From: Nautilus pompilius
Lineage: Eukaryota > Mollusca > Cephalopoda > Nautilida > Nautilidae
Direction of reading: 5' to 3'
Length of the DNA stretch: 64,000 nucleotides
Assembly: GCA_018389105.1 (NCBI GenBank)
Contig: JACATO010001197.1
Span: 1-64,000 of the forward strand
Translations under genes and position numbers: made by a program
Notes under the pieces: model-generated
What the model was told of the DNA's origin: nothing
Database searches by the model: none
Seen by the model: the letters and a program-made list of their open reading frames with translations, nothing else
Shown: positions 1 through 11,816 of the stretch, piece after piece
Position numbering within the stretch: the stretch's first letter is position 1
How the letters are laid out: each line of letters starts with the position of its first letter

Positions 1-244
1 TTTTTATTTCATTAACATTTGTTAATCTTTCACTTTAAAATTTTCCAAATAGCCACTGATTGTCATCATGTCTTTAGCTTTCTTTTGTTTTTTGACCCTG
101 TTGTCATCAGCAGAGTGGTTTTTTTTCTAAGCCATGTTTTGAACGAAGGAGTGCATCCCATGAATCCAATGGGAGGACAATCAGATTAATTGTTAAAGTT
201 CGCTACATTCTCAACTGTAAGGCGCTTCTTTTATCTGAATATAT

Positions 245-2196
245 AATATTTCATTCTTGAAAAACCTCTTTCTGCCTCTGCAGAACTGACAGCAATAGTA
301 CTGACAATATTTTTAGCATTTTGTACACTTTGAGGAATCGCAGGGTTGTGGGAATTTTGTAGGACATTTTCCACATAGTCACGGAAATCATTAATGCTGA
401 TTTATGATGGAAAACTTCACTGAATTCACTCAGTTTTTCTTCTGCAGCTTTCCAGGGTACAACAACTTCCTCAGTATTCCACGAATTTGGCTCAAGCAAG
501 TTTATCAGTTCATGATGAATTTGTTGTCATTTTCTGTTCAACTTGTTCATTGTTCTTTGTGTTAAATAATCACAGTCCATCAACCTGTTTTCCATATTTT
601 CTATCACTGCCTCCAGTAGCTTTTGACAAGGAAGGCTAACAACATTGTTGTTTTCAATGAACTGAACATCCTTAAAGGCATCTAAGCAACTCTGACAGTA
701 ATTTCCTTTTCAAAGGTTCCCTTACTTTCTGTGAGCATTTCAAATGCCTTAATGGACCTTTTTATTAGTTTTTCAGCTCTTGGCAAAGTTAAACTTCTAG
801 CTTGAAGGGCATTAGAAAGTAAGGAAATTTCTTGCAGTATGTCTATCATCAGTGCCAAATCATCCAAGAAATGTTTGTTGCAAAGACGGGCACCTATCCC
901 TGAATGTTTTGTCTCACTAGAGAAATATCTGTACAATACTGGATAAGCATGCCACACGCAAAGTGCAGATCTTAGACTGCAAGCAGTTCCATCTTGGTCC
1001 CAGAACTCTACCTATCTTCAGATTTGTTGTCCAAGTTCTTCTGAACTTTTGAAGAGTTACATTTGGTTTTTGATTGATTGGTGAAAGATTGTGTAGATTT
1101 TATCCATGAATATTTTGAAGTGATTCACTTGTTTTATATCATTGACAGAATCATCCAGAACAAGTTGGCAAACGATGATTTAAACTAAACAATGTCAAAT
1201 GACAATGTTAGGAAAATCATTTTTAAGTCTAATGCCTACCCCAGAATTTCAGCCAAGCATTACACTTGCCCCATCTGAACAGAAAGCAATCAAATTATTT
1301 CTCAAATATTCATTATCAAATCCACCATGTGCAAACTCTTTAACAAAGATGCGTATATTGTTTCTGCTCCCTGTCCTTACAATTCGACCAAATCAAAGAA
1401 AATTGTTGGTGATAGATCACAATCTTCAAAAAAATAAAAATGATATCCACAGGCTTACTAGATATGGTTGAAGCTTCATCCACATGACACAGATTTTTAA
1501 AATTTTGGTAAATATTTAATTTTTATCTCCTTTGCAATGTGATCAACTATTTTCACAGCAGTTTTGCGAGAATGAAGTCCAACACCCATGTCAACTCCAT
1601 TTTTTATTTGAAGCTCAATCTCATCTTCAGCATCATAAAATGGCCTGCTGCTTTTTGCTAAACTGTAGACCGTATTGAAAACTCTGCATGTAGAGGCAAA
1701 ATGTTTCTAGTTCGTGTTATCAATGCATTTTGTAATTTCATCATCTGCACGATCCTGTAGTTGCTTTACACAAACACTATGTGCCTTTGATGAAAAATGC
1801 TCTTTCATTTTCTTCCTGAGAGATGCTTGGTGGATGGTTTTATCCTTCCCTGAGGCTTCAACACTGCAGCTTCCCCATTCAATTGACACATGAATTCCCT
1901 TCGTGTTTAAGGAATCAAATTTGGCACAGTGATCACAACCAAGTTTCTTGCTATGAACAATCAATCCATCATATTTTTTGGAACTCCCCATATTGCTTCA
2001 TACTCCAGCAGTCTGGAATAGATGATGCGGCATCTGCCTCATCTGTAGGTGGCACAGTATCAGAAGCAGAAGTCTCATCAGAATCATTCATCAAAGATGG
2101 CTGTGTTACTGTTACATCCTCACTGGCCTCTTCCTTTGAACTTTCAGTTCTTGGGATTTTTCGCATGAACTGTAGTATATTTTGTTGCCGCTTCAT
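245..2196 (-). pseudogene. Decayed hAT-type transposase gene (KIAA1586-like)
   Basis: Broken frames on the minus strand run in protein order. An N-terminal piece at 2196-1969 begins MKRQQNILQFMRK and is acidic and Ser-rich. The piece at 1991-1707 contains KYDGLIVHSKKLGC and several Cys/His residues. The stretch around 1640-1510 reads ELQIKNGVDMGVGLHSRKTA. Another helical piece lies at 957-682. The C-terminal end near 290-245 reads IAVSSAEAERGFSRM, the hallmark of the hAT dimerisation region. I recall this arrangement from the KIAA1586-like proteins, a hAT-derived group with many copies in animal genomes. At least four frame breaks are needed to connect the pieces, so it is not expressed as one protein. 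No terminal inverted repeats were identified. Confidence 0.75.
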
Positions 2197-2690
2197 TTTA
2201 AGGGCTGAAGTCTGAAATGTAAAAAAATTGCTTCACTAGGTACTAGGATTGCTACGATATTTTCACTGCCCAATGTAAAATACAGTGTTTTCCTTCAATG
2301 GTAATTACGAGAATAATTTTCATAATCAGAAAACATCTACAACCACATCTAACAAATATTATTTTAGATACCTCAACTATTCCTACTACAATGATACTGA
2401 AGACTAATTTTGAATGTTACAGACAAAGAAAAAAGAAAGAAAGATTTTTTAATGCATTAAGATATTTTACTTCACATCGCCCAGTTTTCTGTAACATGAA
2501 CGGTCCCTGTGTATGTTAGAACTACAGGGTTTCAGCCAAAACTACTTTGGAACGAAATATGGATTGAACATTAAATTTAAGGCTGACATTGAATTACTAA
2601 AGTTTTAAAATTTTATACGTATATTTTAAACATTATTAATAAAATTCTAACTTAAAAATAAGACAAATATTATTCAGGATAGATTTTGCA
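2197..2690. other. AT-rich spacer, nothing recognised
   Basis: Low-complexity AT-rich sequence between the hAT remnant and the GC-richer block. A 73-codon frame on the plus strand at 2298-2519 has no recognisable domain and is not supported. Confidence 0.4.
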
Positions 2691-2960
2691 GTGATGTCTC
2701 CCCGCGGAAAATGGCGCCATGTTTAGGCTAAAGGTCGTGTAGTTGGATGGCAGAAGAACTGGAGACGGACTGCGAGTCTCCTTCTAAACTCTCAGGTTTG
2801 TCTCTCCTTACGAGTACATTATCTCGCTGGCTTGTGAAATTAACCGGAGGAGTAATTGATGGAGGAGTTAGCCGACGGTGATGTGATGTAGGTGGGTGGT
2901 GAAGGTGGCGGCCGGCCGGGCAGACGACGGCGGCTACAATGGCGGGCGGACTGGGTCCCT
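2690..2960 (+). promoter_or_regulatory. Candidate CpG-rich promoter with YY1-like sites
   Basis: The base composition changes abruptly here to GC-rich with many CpG pairs, unlike the AT-rich flanks. Two ATGGCG cores in YY1-like context occur at 2708-2718 (AAAATGGCGCC) and 2936-2946 (ACAATGGCGGG). YY1 sites of this form are common just downstream of TATA-less animal promoters. The first candidate coding exon (2747-2795) lies inside this block. No TATA box was seen. The strand is inferred from the exon. Confidence 0.45.
2747..2795 (+). CDS. Candidate first coding exon of host gene
   Basis: An ATG at 2747 opens a frame reading MAEELETDCESPSKLS plus one base, ending at CTCAG followed by GTTTGT, a plausible splice donor. 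The peptide is acidic and Met-Ala-Glu initiated, as many metazoan N-termini are. It ends in phase 1, which matches the phase of the candidate exon at 6765. It sits in the GC-rich promoter-like block. Only splice signals, phase and composition support it; I do not recognise the protein. Confidence 0.35.
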
Positions 2961-3038
2961 GACCGGTTTGGTTTCGTTGTCGATGTTAGTCTCTCATCAC
3001 CACTGATGATGATGATGATATCACTGTAAAGTGATGGG

Positions 3039-3481
3039 GCGGTTTCCTATTTTACCGTCGTAAAATAAAATACTTGTTTAAATTTCACTTAAAACTCGGT
3101 TTCCTATTTTATCTAAAACGCCTCGTGGTCGTCCACGAGCTCCAGCAGCAGATTGTTCCGTACTTTGCTTAATAACCGACAAATTACTGGTGGAGATTAC
3201 CGATCACACAGACTGATTGGTTATAGATACGGGTGCTGATGGTAATGCAGCGATATCTTGGCTTGGAGGACGGGGATTATTACGGAATCCAGAGGACGAC
3301 GGCCATCGAGAATGAATTCCTGTGTTGAAGTAATTGATGGCGTCGTTTGTCCCTGTGGCGATTTTACTGCGGTTATCTGTCGGTATTCGTCGGCGATGGA
3401 TATTTCACTTCTACATACAGTGAGTTGTTTGTTATATTTAAAAAATATTTATTACTTTACGACGGTAAAACAGGAACCGCC
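3039..3481. repeat. Inverted-repeat bounded segment (possible MITE)
   Basis: The sequence at 3039-3065 (GCGGTTTCCTATTTTACCG core, then TCGTAAAA) recurs in reverse orientation at 3451-3480 (TTTACGACGGTAAAACAGG core, then AACCGC) with few differences. A third, direct partial copy (CGGTTTCCTATTTTA) is at about 3098-3112. Near-perfect arms of about 28 bp separated by about 385 bp are typical of a small non-autonomous DNA transposon. No clear target duplication is visible, and a regulatory inverted repeat is possible. Confidence 0.5.
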
Positions 3482-3718
3482 GAGAGCCGGTGGACTCGGA
3501 GTTGAGAAATACAATACTTTTAGAAGATGGTGGAGTTCTGTTGTTGTAGGTGATACACCGACTGTTTTGTGGGTGGGGGAGAGGTAAGAAGTACTGTACT
3601 GACTATGGCCTAATGAGCCCGTGTATTACCGTGTACTGTAATTATCAGATTACATCTGGCAAATGGAAAAAATGTCTTAATGGATCAGGATAAAATTACT
3701 TCTGCCTTCAGCCTTAAG

Positions 3719-3985
3719 GCCTCCTACCTACCTACCTACCTACCTACCACCCTCCTGCCCACCTACCTACCCACCTATCTACCTACCTACCCTCCTACCT
3801 GCCTACTTACTCTCCTACCCACCTACCGCCCCACCCTCCTGCCCACCTGCCTACCTACCTGCCTACCTTACCCACCTACCTGCCCACCTACCTACCCCTA
3901 TCTACCTACCTACCCTCCTACCTACCCATCCCACCTATCACCGACCTACCCCTACCTACTACCTACCTACCTATCTACCTACCCT
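3719..3985. repeat. CTAC/CCTA microsatellite
   Basis: About 265 bp of imperfect CCTAC/CTACC tetranucleotide repeat with interspersed CCCACC and CTCCTG variants. It produces a spurious Pro-Thr-Tyr-Leu repeat frame on the plus strand that is not a gene. Confidence 0.95.
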
Positions 3986-3989
3986 GTCT

Positions 3990-6265
3990 GCATAGAACAT
4001 GGTGTTGTTTTTTAAATAATTAAATTCTAACAAACTAAACCCTACTTTTAAAGGTTTAACAGAACCATAATTTTCAGACCTGAAATCACCATTAATATTT
4101 ATATATATATTTATAATTCATGAATACATCAGGGTGTATATTGTTTGTATCCTCATATATAGTTATATGTGAACTACTGGCAAAAAGGTTTGAAGCAAAC
4201 ACAAATGTGGGAACAATTATCTACAGAAGAATATCACCATTTTATTCATTTCTCACCATAATAGTGTAAGATTCAGTAGATGGATGCAAAAGAAATAAAA
4301 TAATAAACTTGTGACTTAAACCTTTGCTTCATCAAAAACTCCCTCTGCCTTTTGCTCGAATAACACTTTGCAAATTTTTGGGAGTCCATGAAGTAACTTT
4401 GGCAAATATTATGATGATGATGATGATGTTGAGTTTATGCCGTTTTGTGTTATGTGGCATCATTTTCCTGACGTTTTTGTCGTTCATCACCTAAAAATGT
4501 ATGGGTGATAAATTAGATGATTTTAGTGGCAAACTATTCTGGGGGGGATCCTGGGGGGGATCCTGTTATATGCACACATTGTCTGCATAATTAAGAAATG
4601 TGCTTACGGTTATTATCTTGTTGCAAATAAATGCTGCACATTAATCAACTGCCAGAAGAAATAATAATATAGTAATAGTCCAGAGATGCTGATATCTCTG
4701 AATTTTGCAGAGTTCCTTACCCTGAATATCTAAATCCAACTCTCCTCTGAATTAACAGAGATCTAAGGGAGGTAACTGAATCTGAGTCAGCATGCACCCT
4801 CACATGCAAATACAATCATATAGAAATTTGTGTTGGTTGCTTTTAGATAGATGCAATTTTGAAAAAAAAATCTTTGACAATGCAACACTGAAGTTAGATT
4901 TTCTGGGGTTTGAACTGAATATTTCAGAGAATTAGTTTTACAGCAGTTTTGATTTAAAAAAAGCAAAACTTGTTGATGTCATGGTTAATTACTTGTGCTA
5001 ATTAGTGAGGAAATATTGTGGTCATAGTGAAGAAAGTTATTGTACCAAATGAATTAGGAAAGAAAAAAGAAAGATCTCCAGGTTTGATGTGTCATTTGTG
5101 AAAAAAAAACTAGATCTTTCATATTTAATATTTATCTCTGTTGGTGGATACAAGTAATCACAAGAAAATATGGTGGTATCCTAGTGGGGAACAACCTTTG
5201 AAGTCCTATTACTGGTAGAACAAGTAAAAGAGTGTCATTTTATACATTTTGTTGAAGCCACAAAATTTTAGGTAGAAATAGTGAATAAAGTCTTTCCCCA
5301 TAAATTTGCATTAAATATTTATTGAATAATTAAGCAATGCATATGTAAATGAAACTTTAAAAATGTTTTAAATTAACAGCTGACTTTCTAAATGTAAGGA
5401 AAACTGATTGCACTTGATTAAGTTTTATTATAACTACTATAACCAATTTTAAAATGTTTCATTTGATGGATTTGTCAAAGAACTTTCTGTTAGAAGCAGA
5501 CAGTACGTCTTAACTGAGGATCTGGTAGTTGAATGTTTGGACAAATGATTTGGCGGTCCTGCTAATTAGCAATCCATTTTGGATAAATGGTTTTAAATAA
5601 TTGCTTCAGCAACTAGGCACTTGTAGAAAAACATTACACTTTTGGCGTATGCTCATTGATGCTGGATGCTCTTACCTTGTTAGGTAGAACCCAGATTTCT
5701 AATGCTGAGATGTTTCCATCTCTGCTCGCATTACTACTTTCCAAACCATGCGGGTAGTATCTTCCACATTGTGAATGATGTACTAAAATCCCAAGAAAAT
5801 TAACTCGAGTTGCAGAGTCAGATGCTGCGCAGAGTTCCATGCATGACTGGATTATATTCTTCACATACATTTAGAAAGGAACATCTTAAATTTAAGTAGA
5901 GAATGGCAGTGACATTTTTGGATGTAAACTTATCTATTGTTAACAAAAACAAAATTCCCTAACACACAGGAAAGCTCACAACCAGACAACAGGATGCATA
6001 ATGTATAATGTGTGAATGGTAATTATAATAGGTGAGGGAGGGAAAAAAAAATTATTTGATAAGCAAAGGAATAGAAAAGTGATTGTTCAAGGCAGGTTTA
6101 AGATTTCTAATTAAAAAAAAAAATTCCATGATTTTTTAACTCCGACTTTGAACAGAATCTGCCCCAAAATCCTGACATTACCGATTTCCATTAACTGCCA
6201 GTCACATGGTTAAGTGAGGCAAAATCTTCATGACCAGACTAAAGAGAAACAAACTTCTCATAGAT
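3990..6265. other. Non-coding, probable intron
   Basis: AT-rich sequence without a convincing exon. It contains a GATGAT microsatellite near 4410-4428, a short tandem duplication of CTGGGGGGGATC near 4536-4565, and one copy of a dispersed 67-bp repeat (listed separately). The short frame at 5870-5634 on the minus strand resembles nothing I know. Confidence 0.4.
4754..4820 (+). repeat. Dispersed 67-bp repeat, copy A
   Basis: This stretch, starting AACAGAGATCTAAGGGAGGT, is almost identical to 8029-8095. They differ by only a few bases, in the CATGCACCCTCACATG versus CATGCACTCACACATG part. Flanks are unrelated. Copy B lies inside a MITE-like element, so copy A may be a fragment of the same family. 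Confidence 0.8.
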
Positions 6266-6495
6266 CAATGGTTCTTGACCTTTTTGAGTCATGGACCCCT
6301 TTGAGAATCTGGTGAAAGCTATGGACCCTCTCCCTAGTTTGTGGAATGGCAGATACAGCTGGACAGTGTAAATGTCTACCTGCCAAACAATAGCCAACAT
6401 GTGGACAAAGCAAATTAACAGTGCTTTGATAGCAAGCCTACAATTCCAATGCAGTGGGCCCCTTATCACTTAATGTCCCCTTGTGGACCCTACAA
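6266..6495. repeat. hAT-like MITE remnant
   Basis: The left edge reads CAATGGTTCTTGACC followed by TTTTTGAGTCATGGACCCCT. This resembles the CAGTGGTTCTCAACC termini of hAT-type non-autonomous elements known from many animals. The right part has a matching GTCCCCTTGTGGACCC-type end near 6474-6490. The assignment is from memory of the family; exact ends and target duplication are unclear. Confidence 0.4.
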
Positions 6496-6764
6496 CAACA
6501 ACAACAGGGCACAATGACCAAAACCTGGCCCTACATCTCTGTCCAGCCCTACCCTACCATAACAATAACAACCCTCACCACAGCTTTCCATTGGTCAATG
6601 TCCACTCAGCAATGCCAGGTAACAATAACATGAACTGTCTAAACTAAAGCTAAATAGAAAGATATATCACTGCTTGAGGATAAGGCAACTTTAACAACAT
6701 AGTAACTTTAATCTTGTCTTTGGCCCTTTTTCTTGCTGATGATTTTTTGTTGTACATCTTTCAG

Positions 6765-6803
6765 GATGCCATTGTGAAATTGAATACCTGAAGGAACACA
6801 AGA
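6765..6803 (+). CDS. Candidate coding exon 2 (39 nt)
   Basis: The polypyrimidine acceptor TACATCTTTCAG precedes 39 nt ending in AAGA followed by the good donor GTGAGT. Read in phase 1 from the exon at 2747 it gives GCHCEIEYLKEHK without a stop and leaves phase 1. Alternatively it could be a 5'UTR exon, since it also holds a four-codon upstream frame. The splice signals are strong; the coding status is inferred. Confidence 0.4.
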
Positions 6804-7121
6804 GTGAGTTGTTTAGTGGATTTGTGATTTTTATTTTGCTAGTTTTAATGTTTTTAGAAATAGAGGAAGGGAGATGGATAAACATTTGGTTCTCTAGTAG
6901 TTTTTACTGCTTGGAAAGAAAGGAGATTCGATTGACTGAACAGGTTATAAACATATCGTGTGCAGTAAAAATTAATTTTTCTCATTTAAAACCAAAAATT
7001 GTTTTCATGGTTTTTTGACATTATTTAATTTAGCTCTGGAGAAACATTGATCTGATTTTAAGGAAATTGATTTCCTGTGAGTGTGTGTGTGTGGTGTATG
7101 TTTGTTTGTTGTTTTTTCCAG

Positions 7122-7188
7122 CTGAAAGAAAATCTGTAAGCTGACAAAACTAAGTATAAGAATGGAAAAATCCACAGGAACAGTTGAG
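7122..7188 (+). CDS. Candidate exon with internal start codon
   Basis: The acceptor is TTTGTTGTTTTTTCCAG and the donor is GAG followed by GTAAGT, a consensus site. An ATG at 7162 gives MEKSTGTVE and joins in phase 0 to the exon at 8841; an in-frame TGA lies 39 nt upstream. When this exon is entered in phase 1 from 6765, the frame stops after eight codons. So either this ATG starts an alternative transcript, or a shorter internal splice is used (for example a donor at TCT followed by GTAAGC near 7136, which would restore phase 0). The sequence alone cannot decide. Confidence 0.4.
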
Positions 7189-7595
7189 GTAAGTTTGAAA
7201 CCTTCGCTTAGAGACTCTGCTGTCTTTCTCTCTTTCATTTTTTCTCATAGTGTGAGCAGATGCTGCCATACATTATTTTGAGTAAATTCATTCCCACAGA
7301 CACCTTTGGAGACCCTTACAGCAAGATTAGAATTGAACCTAAATTTTATTTTTTTTACCTCTCAAATTACTGAATAGAATTTTATTGTTATGAGAATTTA
7401 TCTGTGGTGTTTTTTGTGTTTAACATTTTTGGGAGTTTTTATCACCATTTAAGGGATCTAATTTTTATTATGTTTCAGCAAACTTTTTATGTTGCTGTCT
7501 TCAGGATTCTCTTTTGTCAACATTTCTTGTGTCTATAATCTCATTTTTCATTGAATTTGGTGACTAATGACCATTTAAAGTTAAGCAGGTGTAGC

Positions 7596-8230
7596 TACCA
7601 TATTTTTCGAGTTATAAGTTGAAGTGGTGTGTAAGTCGATAGTACAACCATACTTTTGTACAGTAATAATAGTATAAAATTTCTGTTAGGGTTACAAAGC
7701 AGCTTTGGTGGATAACATCAGAGAGAGAGATTTGGGGAAGGAAAGAGTTTTAGGTGGGTAAAGAAAGAGAATGAAGGCGAAATAAAGAAGCCTCAATCCG
7801 TATGGAACACAGTTTGATATGAATTTTGTCTATCAAATAAAAAGTTGAATCACAGGTACGGTGTTACAAATTATGTAAACCCTTAGAAATAGTTCTTAGA
7901 AATTAGTGAGTATAGCGGTATAACCATTTAGACTGCGTTGTTTGTGCATTCGTGTAGTGATACAAAAACCGTCTTTGTTTACAAATTATCCTCAGAGTAG
8001 ACTGAAGACAACATGGGCCTTCCAGGTCAACAGAGATCTAAGGGAGGTAACTGAATCTGAGTCAGCATGCACTCACACATGCAAATACAATCATACATAA
8101 ATTCCCCATGGTACTTAAGTGTCCTGTGTTTCCAGTATCATGATTTCATCCATATATGTCAAAGTGGAGTATAAGTTGATGATCAGGCCTTGTAGAAAAA
8201 AGTATGACTTATATGCCAAAAATACAGTAC
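7596..8230. mobile_element. MITE-like non-autonomous DNA transposon (~635 bp)
   Basis: The left end reads TACCATATTTTTCGAGTTAT then AAGTTGA. The right end, read in reverse complement, is TACTGTATTTTTGGCATATA then AGTCATA. The two arms agree at roughly three quarters of 27 positions. Internal ATAAGTTGA / TAAGTCGATAG motifs near both ends are like the TATAAGTCGAC terminal sequences of several animal DNA-transposon families. No transposase frame is present. Copy B of the 67-bp dispersed repeat lies inside. Confidence 0.6.
8029..8095 (+). repeat. Dispersed 67-bp repeat, copy B
   Basis: Almost identical to 4754-4820 (see that entry). It lies within the MITE-like element at 7596-8230. Confidence 0.8.
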
Positions 8231-8840
8231 TTAAAAATAGTTTTACATTTGAGGAAATGGAGTTATAGACACATCTACATATATTATGTGTAAGTTGGTG
8301 ATCATATTATTACATACAATTTGTTGTTAATTTGTGTCAGTAATATTAGGATTTGGACAGTATGAGTTCTAATCTAAACTGGCTGTCAGAAGTTATATAA
8401 TAATTAATTTTGATGGTTTTCAACAGTTTGTTTATTAATAGCTGGCATGACGTCTCTTAGCTGTAATTAGTATAACATAGAATTGATATTGGGTTCTTTG
8501 ATAGGCAGAGACATAGAATAACTCCAACATCAAAAGAGCTGAATAGAATTGCATTTCATTGGAGAACTTGGTGGTAAACTGATTTTTGAAATGTAGGTTT
8601 AAATAGTATGATATCAGTGGAAAGTTAACTAATTTTGTGGGCATGTTGTTTGTAGTGATCTTGTGGAAGGACTAAGATTTGGCAGATTGTCCTCACTTTT
8701 TAACATCCATCCCTCCCTTTTCAGTTGAACCTACCTGGGTGAGTCAGGTCATGAACTTTTCACTGACCATAACGTTTTGCAGCAGCGATATTTTGACATT
8801 ATCTGCAGTATCTATATTTTATGTATAATTTTCTTTTCAG

Positions 8841-8901
8841 AAAAAGCTTGACAATCTCTTGTCCATACAAGCCAACAGCAATACACATACAAATGACATT
8901 G
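8841..8901 (+). CDS. Candidate host exon (61 nt), charged helical peptide
   Basis: The acceptor TTTTCTTTTCAG and the donor ATTG followed by GTAAGA bound a frame reading KKLDNLLSIQANSNTHTNDI, entering in phase 0 and leaving in phase 1. The following candidate exon (9717) enters in phase 1, giving a continuous reading frame. No known domain was recognised; the peptide suits an amphipathic helix. Confidence 0.55.
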
Positions 8902-9716
8902 GTAAGATTTGCTGTATCAAACTCAGCCTCCTTTAATAAATCTGATTTGTTCAGAAACCTTTTAGTTGACTGCATGAAATTTCATGTGTATTAACAGCAA
9001 TCATCTGGAAACTGGGCAATGTCTGGATTGTACCAAACAGAAACTAGCCTGAGATTGTTCAGTTTCCATTTGCTTTCATTGAATGAAAACTCAATATTTC
9101 ATGCAGTGCTTTTTCTAAAGATTTTAAAAAAATGTTGTTTTCTTTCTTTCTGAAACTAGTTCACAGTTGATAGGGTATAGTACAGTTTAGTATATATAAA
9201 ATGTGAGGGGTTTGAACAAAATTAGGTTTATCAATTTTGAGTAAAATATATTTGTTTAGAACAGTTTACTGAAAATGAATAATGGTTTCATTACTGTTGT
9301 TTTAAATAAGAAAGAAAAAATAACTCCTCCTCATATCAAGTTATCAAAAATCTAAATTAAATTATTGATTTACATTTTCTGCATAGAAGCAGTTTCTTTC
9401 TCTTTCCTCTTTCCTGTAAGGTTTGTGAGCAGATGGCCAACCTGGTAAATTATTATTGTTTTTTTTTTCAATGGAAAATGTTTGTTGGTAATTAAGCGTA
9501 TGCATTATCCACCTCATCTTGTCAAGAGGTCCAGCCAAATACAGCCATTCTGAAAAGTTTAGACTCCTGCCCTGTGATGTTATAGTTAAACTAATGTTAA
9601 CTAGTAAAATGGTATGCTTGCTTTATCTACTGCAGGCAGAAATATCTCCAATGTATATGAATTATAAAAAAAAAAACAGTAATGTGGCAAAACAAACTGT
9701 TATATTTCCTTTTTAG

Positions 9717-9779
9717 AAAAATTATCTGGTGAAAAGGAAATTGAAGAGCTTCAGAAAAATATTACAAATGAATTTCAAG
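9717..9779 (+). CDS. Candidate host exon (63 nt), GC donor
   Basis: The acceptor TTTCCTTTTTAG opens a frame reading EKLSGEKEIEELQKNITNEF, then Q and one base. The exon ends CAAG followed by GCACGT, so it would use a GC-AG intron, a known minor class whose exon side usually reads AAG as here. Phase 1 in, phase 1 out. The heptad-like Leu/Ile spacing suggests a coiled coil. Confidence 0.5.
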
Positions 9780-11187
9780 GCACGTTTGCTTTTTGTTGTT
9801 TTACTTCAGGCTATTTGTTTGGGTACCTTCTGGTTTTTGTATACATTAGTGGAGAGATTTCATCTTGTAGTTACAGGGTGCTCGTGTGCTTTGGTTTTAC
9901 AGATTGAGATAAATAGACGGAGGGTTGGATTAAAGACCTCAATAGTCTCTCCTCCCTCAAAAAAAAAAAAAATCTCTATTATTACTCTACATTGCACCCA
10001 AAGCACCTGCCCTGGGGAAGTTTTGCAGGAACAGATTTTTTAAAAAATTAATTTACTAATTTCTGATATTGTCTTTTTTTATTTCTATCAATAATGAACT
10101 CTTTACTAGAAAAACTTCACAAGACCTCAGTCAAACTACCAGACATAAGCTGGTGGCCATAATTGTCACATAACCTTATTTTAAACCAAATATTTTTTAT
10201 TTCTTGTTACAGGGTGAAAATGCACAGTTTCAATATTTGTAGGCTCTGTACATTCTCTCTTAATGTAGTAATCTCTTGTGAAGTTGATTGTGCAGTAATA
10301 AAGCAGTACTATTGTTTTGACTTTTATTTTAACAAAATAAATCTATAAATAATAAATCAGAAACAAAAGAAATGTCACGCATAATAAAATGTATGCACTA
10401 GTATACACTAGTAGAATAAAAGGGCAAAGTTCCCTGTAAAGCTGAAAACATTCAAAGTCAGCAGGATCTTGGGTGAGGTGATAAGATGTCTTAGAAAAGG
10501 TTTTAGGACATTTAACCATTTTTTATTAGTAATAGTCTGATTTATGGACAAAGGTGTTTTCCTTGTGGCACAATTGAAATTTTAAAAATTTCTGATAAGG
10601 ATTGTATAATGATAAATAATTTCTCTGAGAGTTCCTGTAATGTTATGTGCTGAATATAAATGTTATTGGTTAGGCATTAGTAGTGCTAGTAGCTATTTAG
10701 TAGTCTCCACCTGAACAAATACCGGAAGCAGAACAGTATAAATATTTGTAGAAACAGACTAGCTGAGGTTTTTGTTTAAAGAGAGTTTAAAGCTTCCTGC
10801 TCTGCTGACTTAAAATAATCATTTTACTTTTATCACTGAAAATCTACTGCAGATAAGGAATTCATTTCAGATTGTGCTTTATTGATAAAATTCAGTGACT
10901 TGCCATATTAGTTTAGCAGCTGCCATAAATGTATGTATTTAGAGACAAAATTTACATATTTGATGTGTGTATTTGACATCTAGATGGCAAGCTACGTAGT
11001 TAGTTACTTTAATTCTACATAACTCCTATTTGTAAAGTGAAAGTATGTTGAGGTTGTGGGAAGTTAGAATCATCGCTTTGTAGTGTATGAGTTTTGTTCT
11101 TGAGCAAACCTGCCAATGTTGTTTATACTGTTAGGTTTGTGTCAGGCTGCCTCAGAAGCTATACTGATGTTCTGCTCTGTATTGCAG
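9780..11187. other. Non-coding, probable intron
   Basis: AT-rich sequence with homopolymer A and T runs. The 104-codon frame at 9729-10043 reads through the exon at 9717 into the intron in another frame and has no family resemblance. Confidence 0.4.
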
Positions 11188-11262
11188 GTTCCACCAACAA
11201 ACTTCAAAGCATGTTGAATGAATTTCAAAGCAAGTTAACAGATGGAAGACTTACAGATGGAG
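11188..11262 (+). CDS. Candidate host exon (75 nt), coiled-coil peptide
   Basis: The acceptor TGTATTGCAG and the donor GGAG followed by GTTTGT bound GSTNKLQSMLNEFQSKLTDG, then RLTDG plus one base. It enters in phase 1, as the exon at 9717 requires, and leaves in phase 1. The next candidate exon needs phase 0, so a small exon may be missed between them or one border is wrong. Confidence 0.5.
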
Positions 11263-11714
11263 GTTTGTTACCGTTGTGATTTATTTTAGTTTCTTCATAG
11301 AAAGGGTATCTGGTACTGATTGACACATTGCTGCTCTAAGGGGCAATAAGAAACAACCAAATTTAACTGGGCAGACTCAAATTTGTTAATTGTTTTGGAT
11401 AAACTTTTGTTTTAGATTTTCAGCTGAGCCCTATCCTTTCCTTTCTTAGCTTTGCTTTTGTGATTTAGTGATGCAAACAGTTTGTTGCCTACACATTAAT
11501 ACCATCTTGGTTTATAGTACAGAATATGTCCTTGGCTTATAATGTAAACAGGGTCTTTCCTATACTTACAGTGCAGACTCTGTGGTATCTTTGATTGTAG
11601 GTATGAGCAGAATGTTGTTGTTTAAAAAGTACTACTATTCATTCTCTCCTTTAAATAGTTTTCTTCTCTTACCTGAAGTATAGTTTTGTGACTTTTCACC
11701 TTGTCATATTTCAG

Positions 11715-11816
11715 CTTGAGCTCAGGCAAGGGACACCGATCAGTAAGGCAGATCATTTGCAGGAAATGGAATCCAAGCTGCTGCTAGATCTGGGCAAGTT
11801 AGAACAGGGAGCCAAA
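11715..11816 (+). CDS. Candidate host exon (102 nt)
   Basis: The acceptor GTCATATTTCAG and the donor GCCAAA followed by GTGAGT bound 34 codons. They start LELRQGTPISKADHLQEMES and end in LEQGAK. Only phase 0 is open. Entry in phase 1 from the previous exon would hit TGA at once, which is the one break in the proposed gene model. The peptide is charged and helix-prone. Confidence 0.5.

Noticed and set aside
3680-4015. 111-codon frame rich in Pro-Thr-Tyr-Leu
   Set aside because: It is the translation of the CCTAC microsatellite and has no coding features.
4536-4565. Tandem GGGGGGGATCCT duplication
   Set aside because: Only two units, no context; treated as a chance slippage product.
11281-11320. 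Five-base microexon AAAGG between TTCTTCATAG and GTATCT to repair the host reading frame
   Set aside because: It would fix the phase, but a five-base exon cannot be supported from sequence alone.
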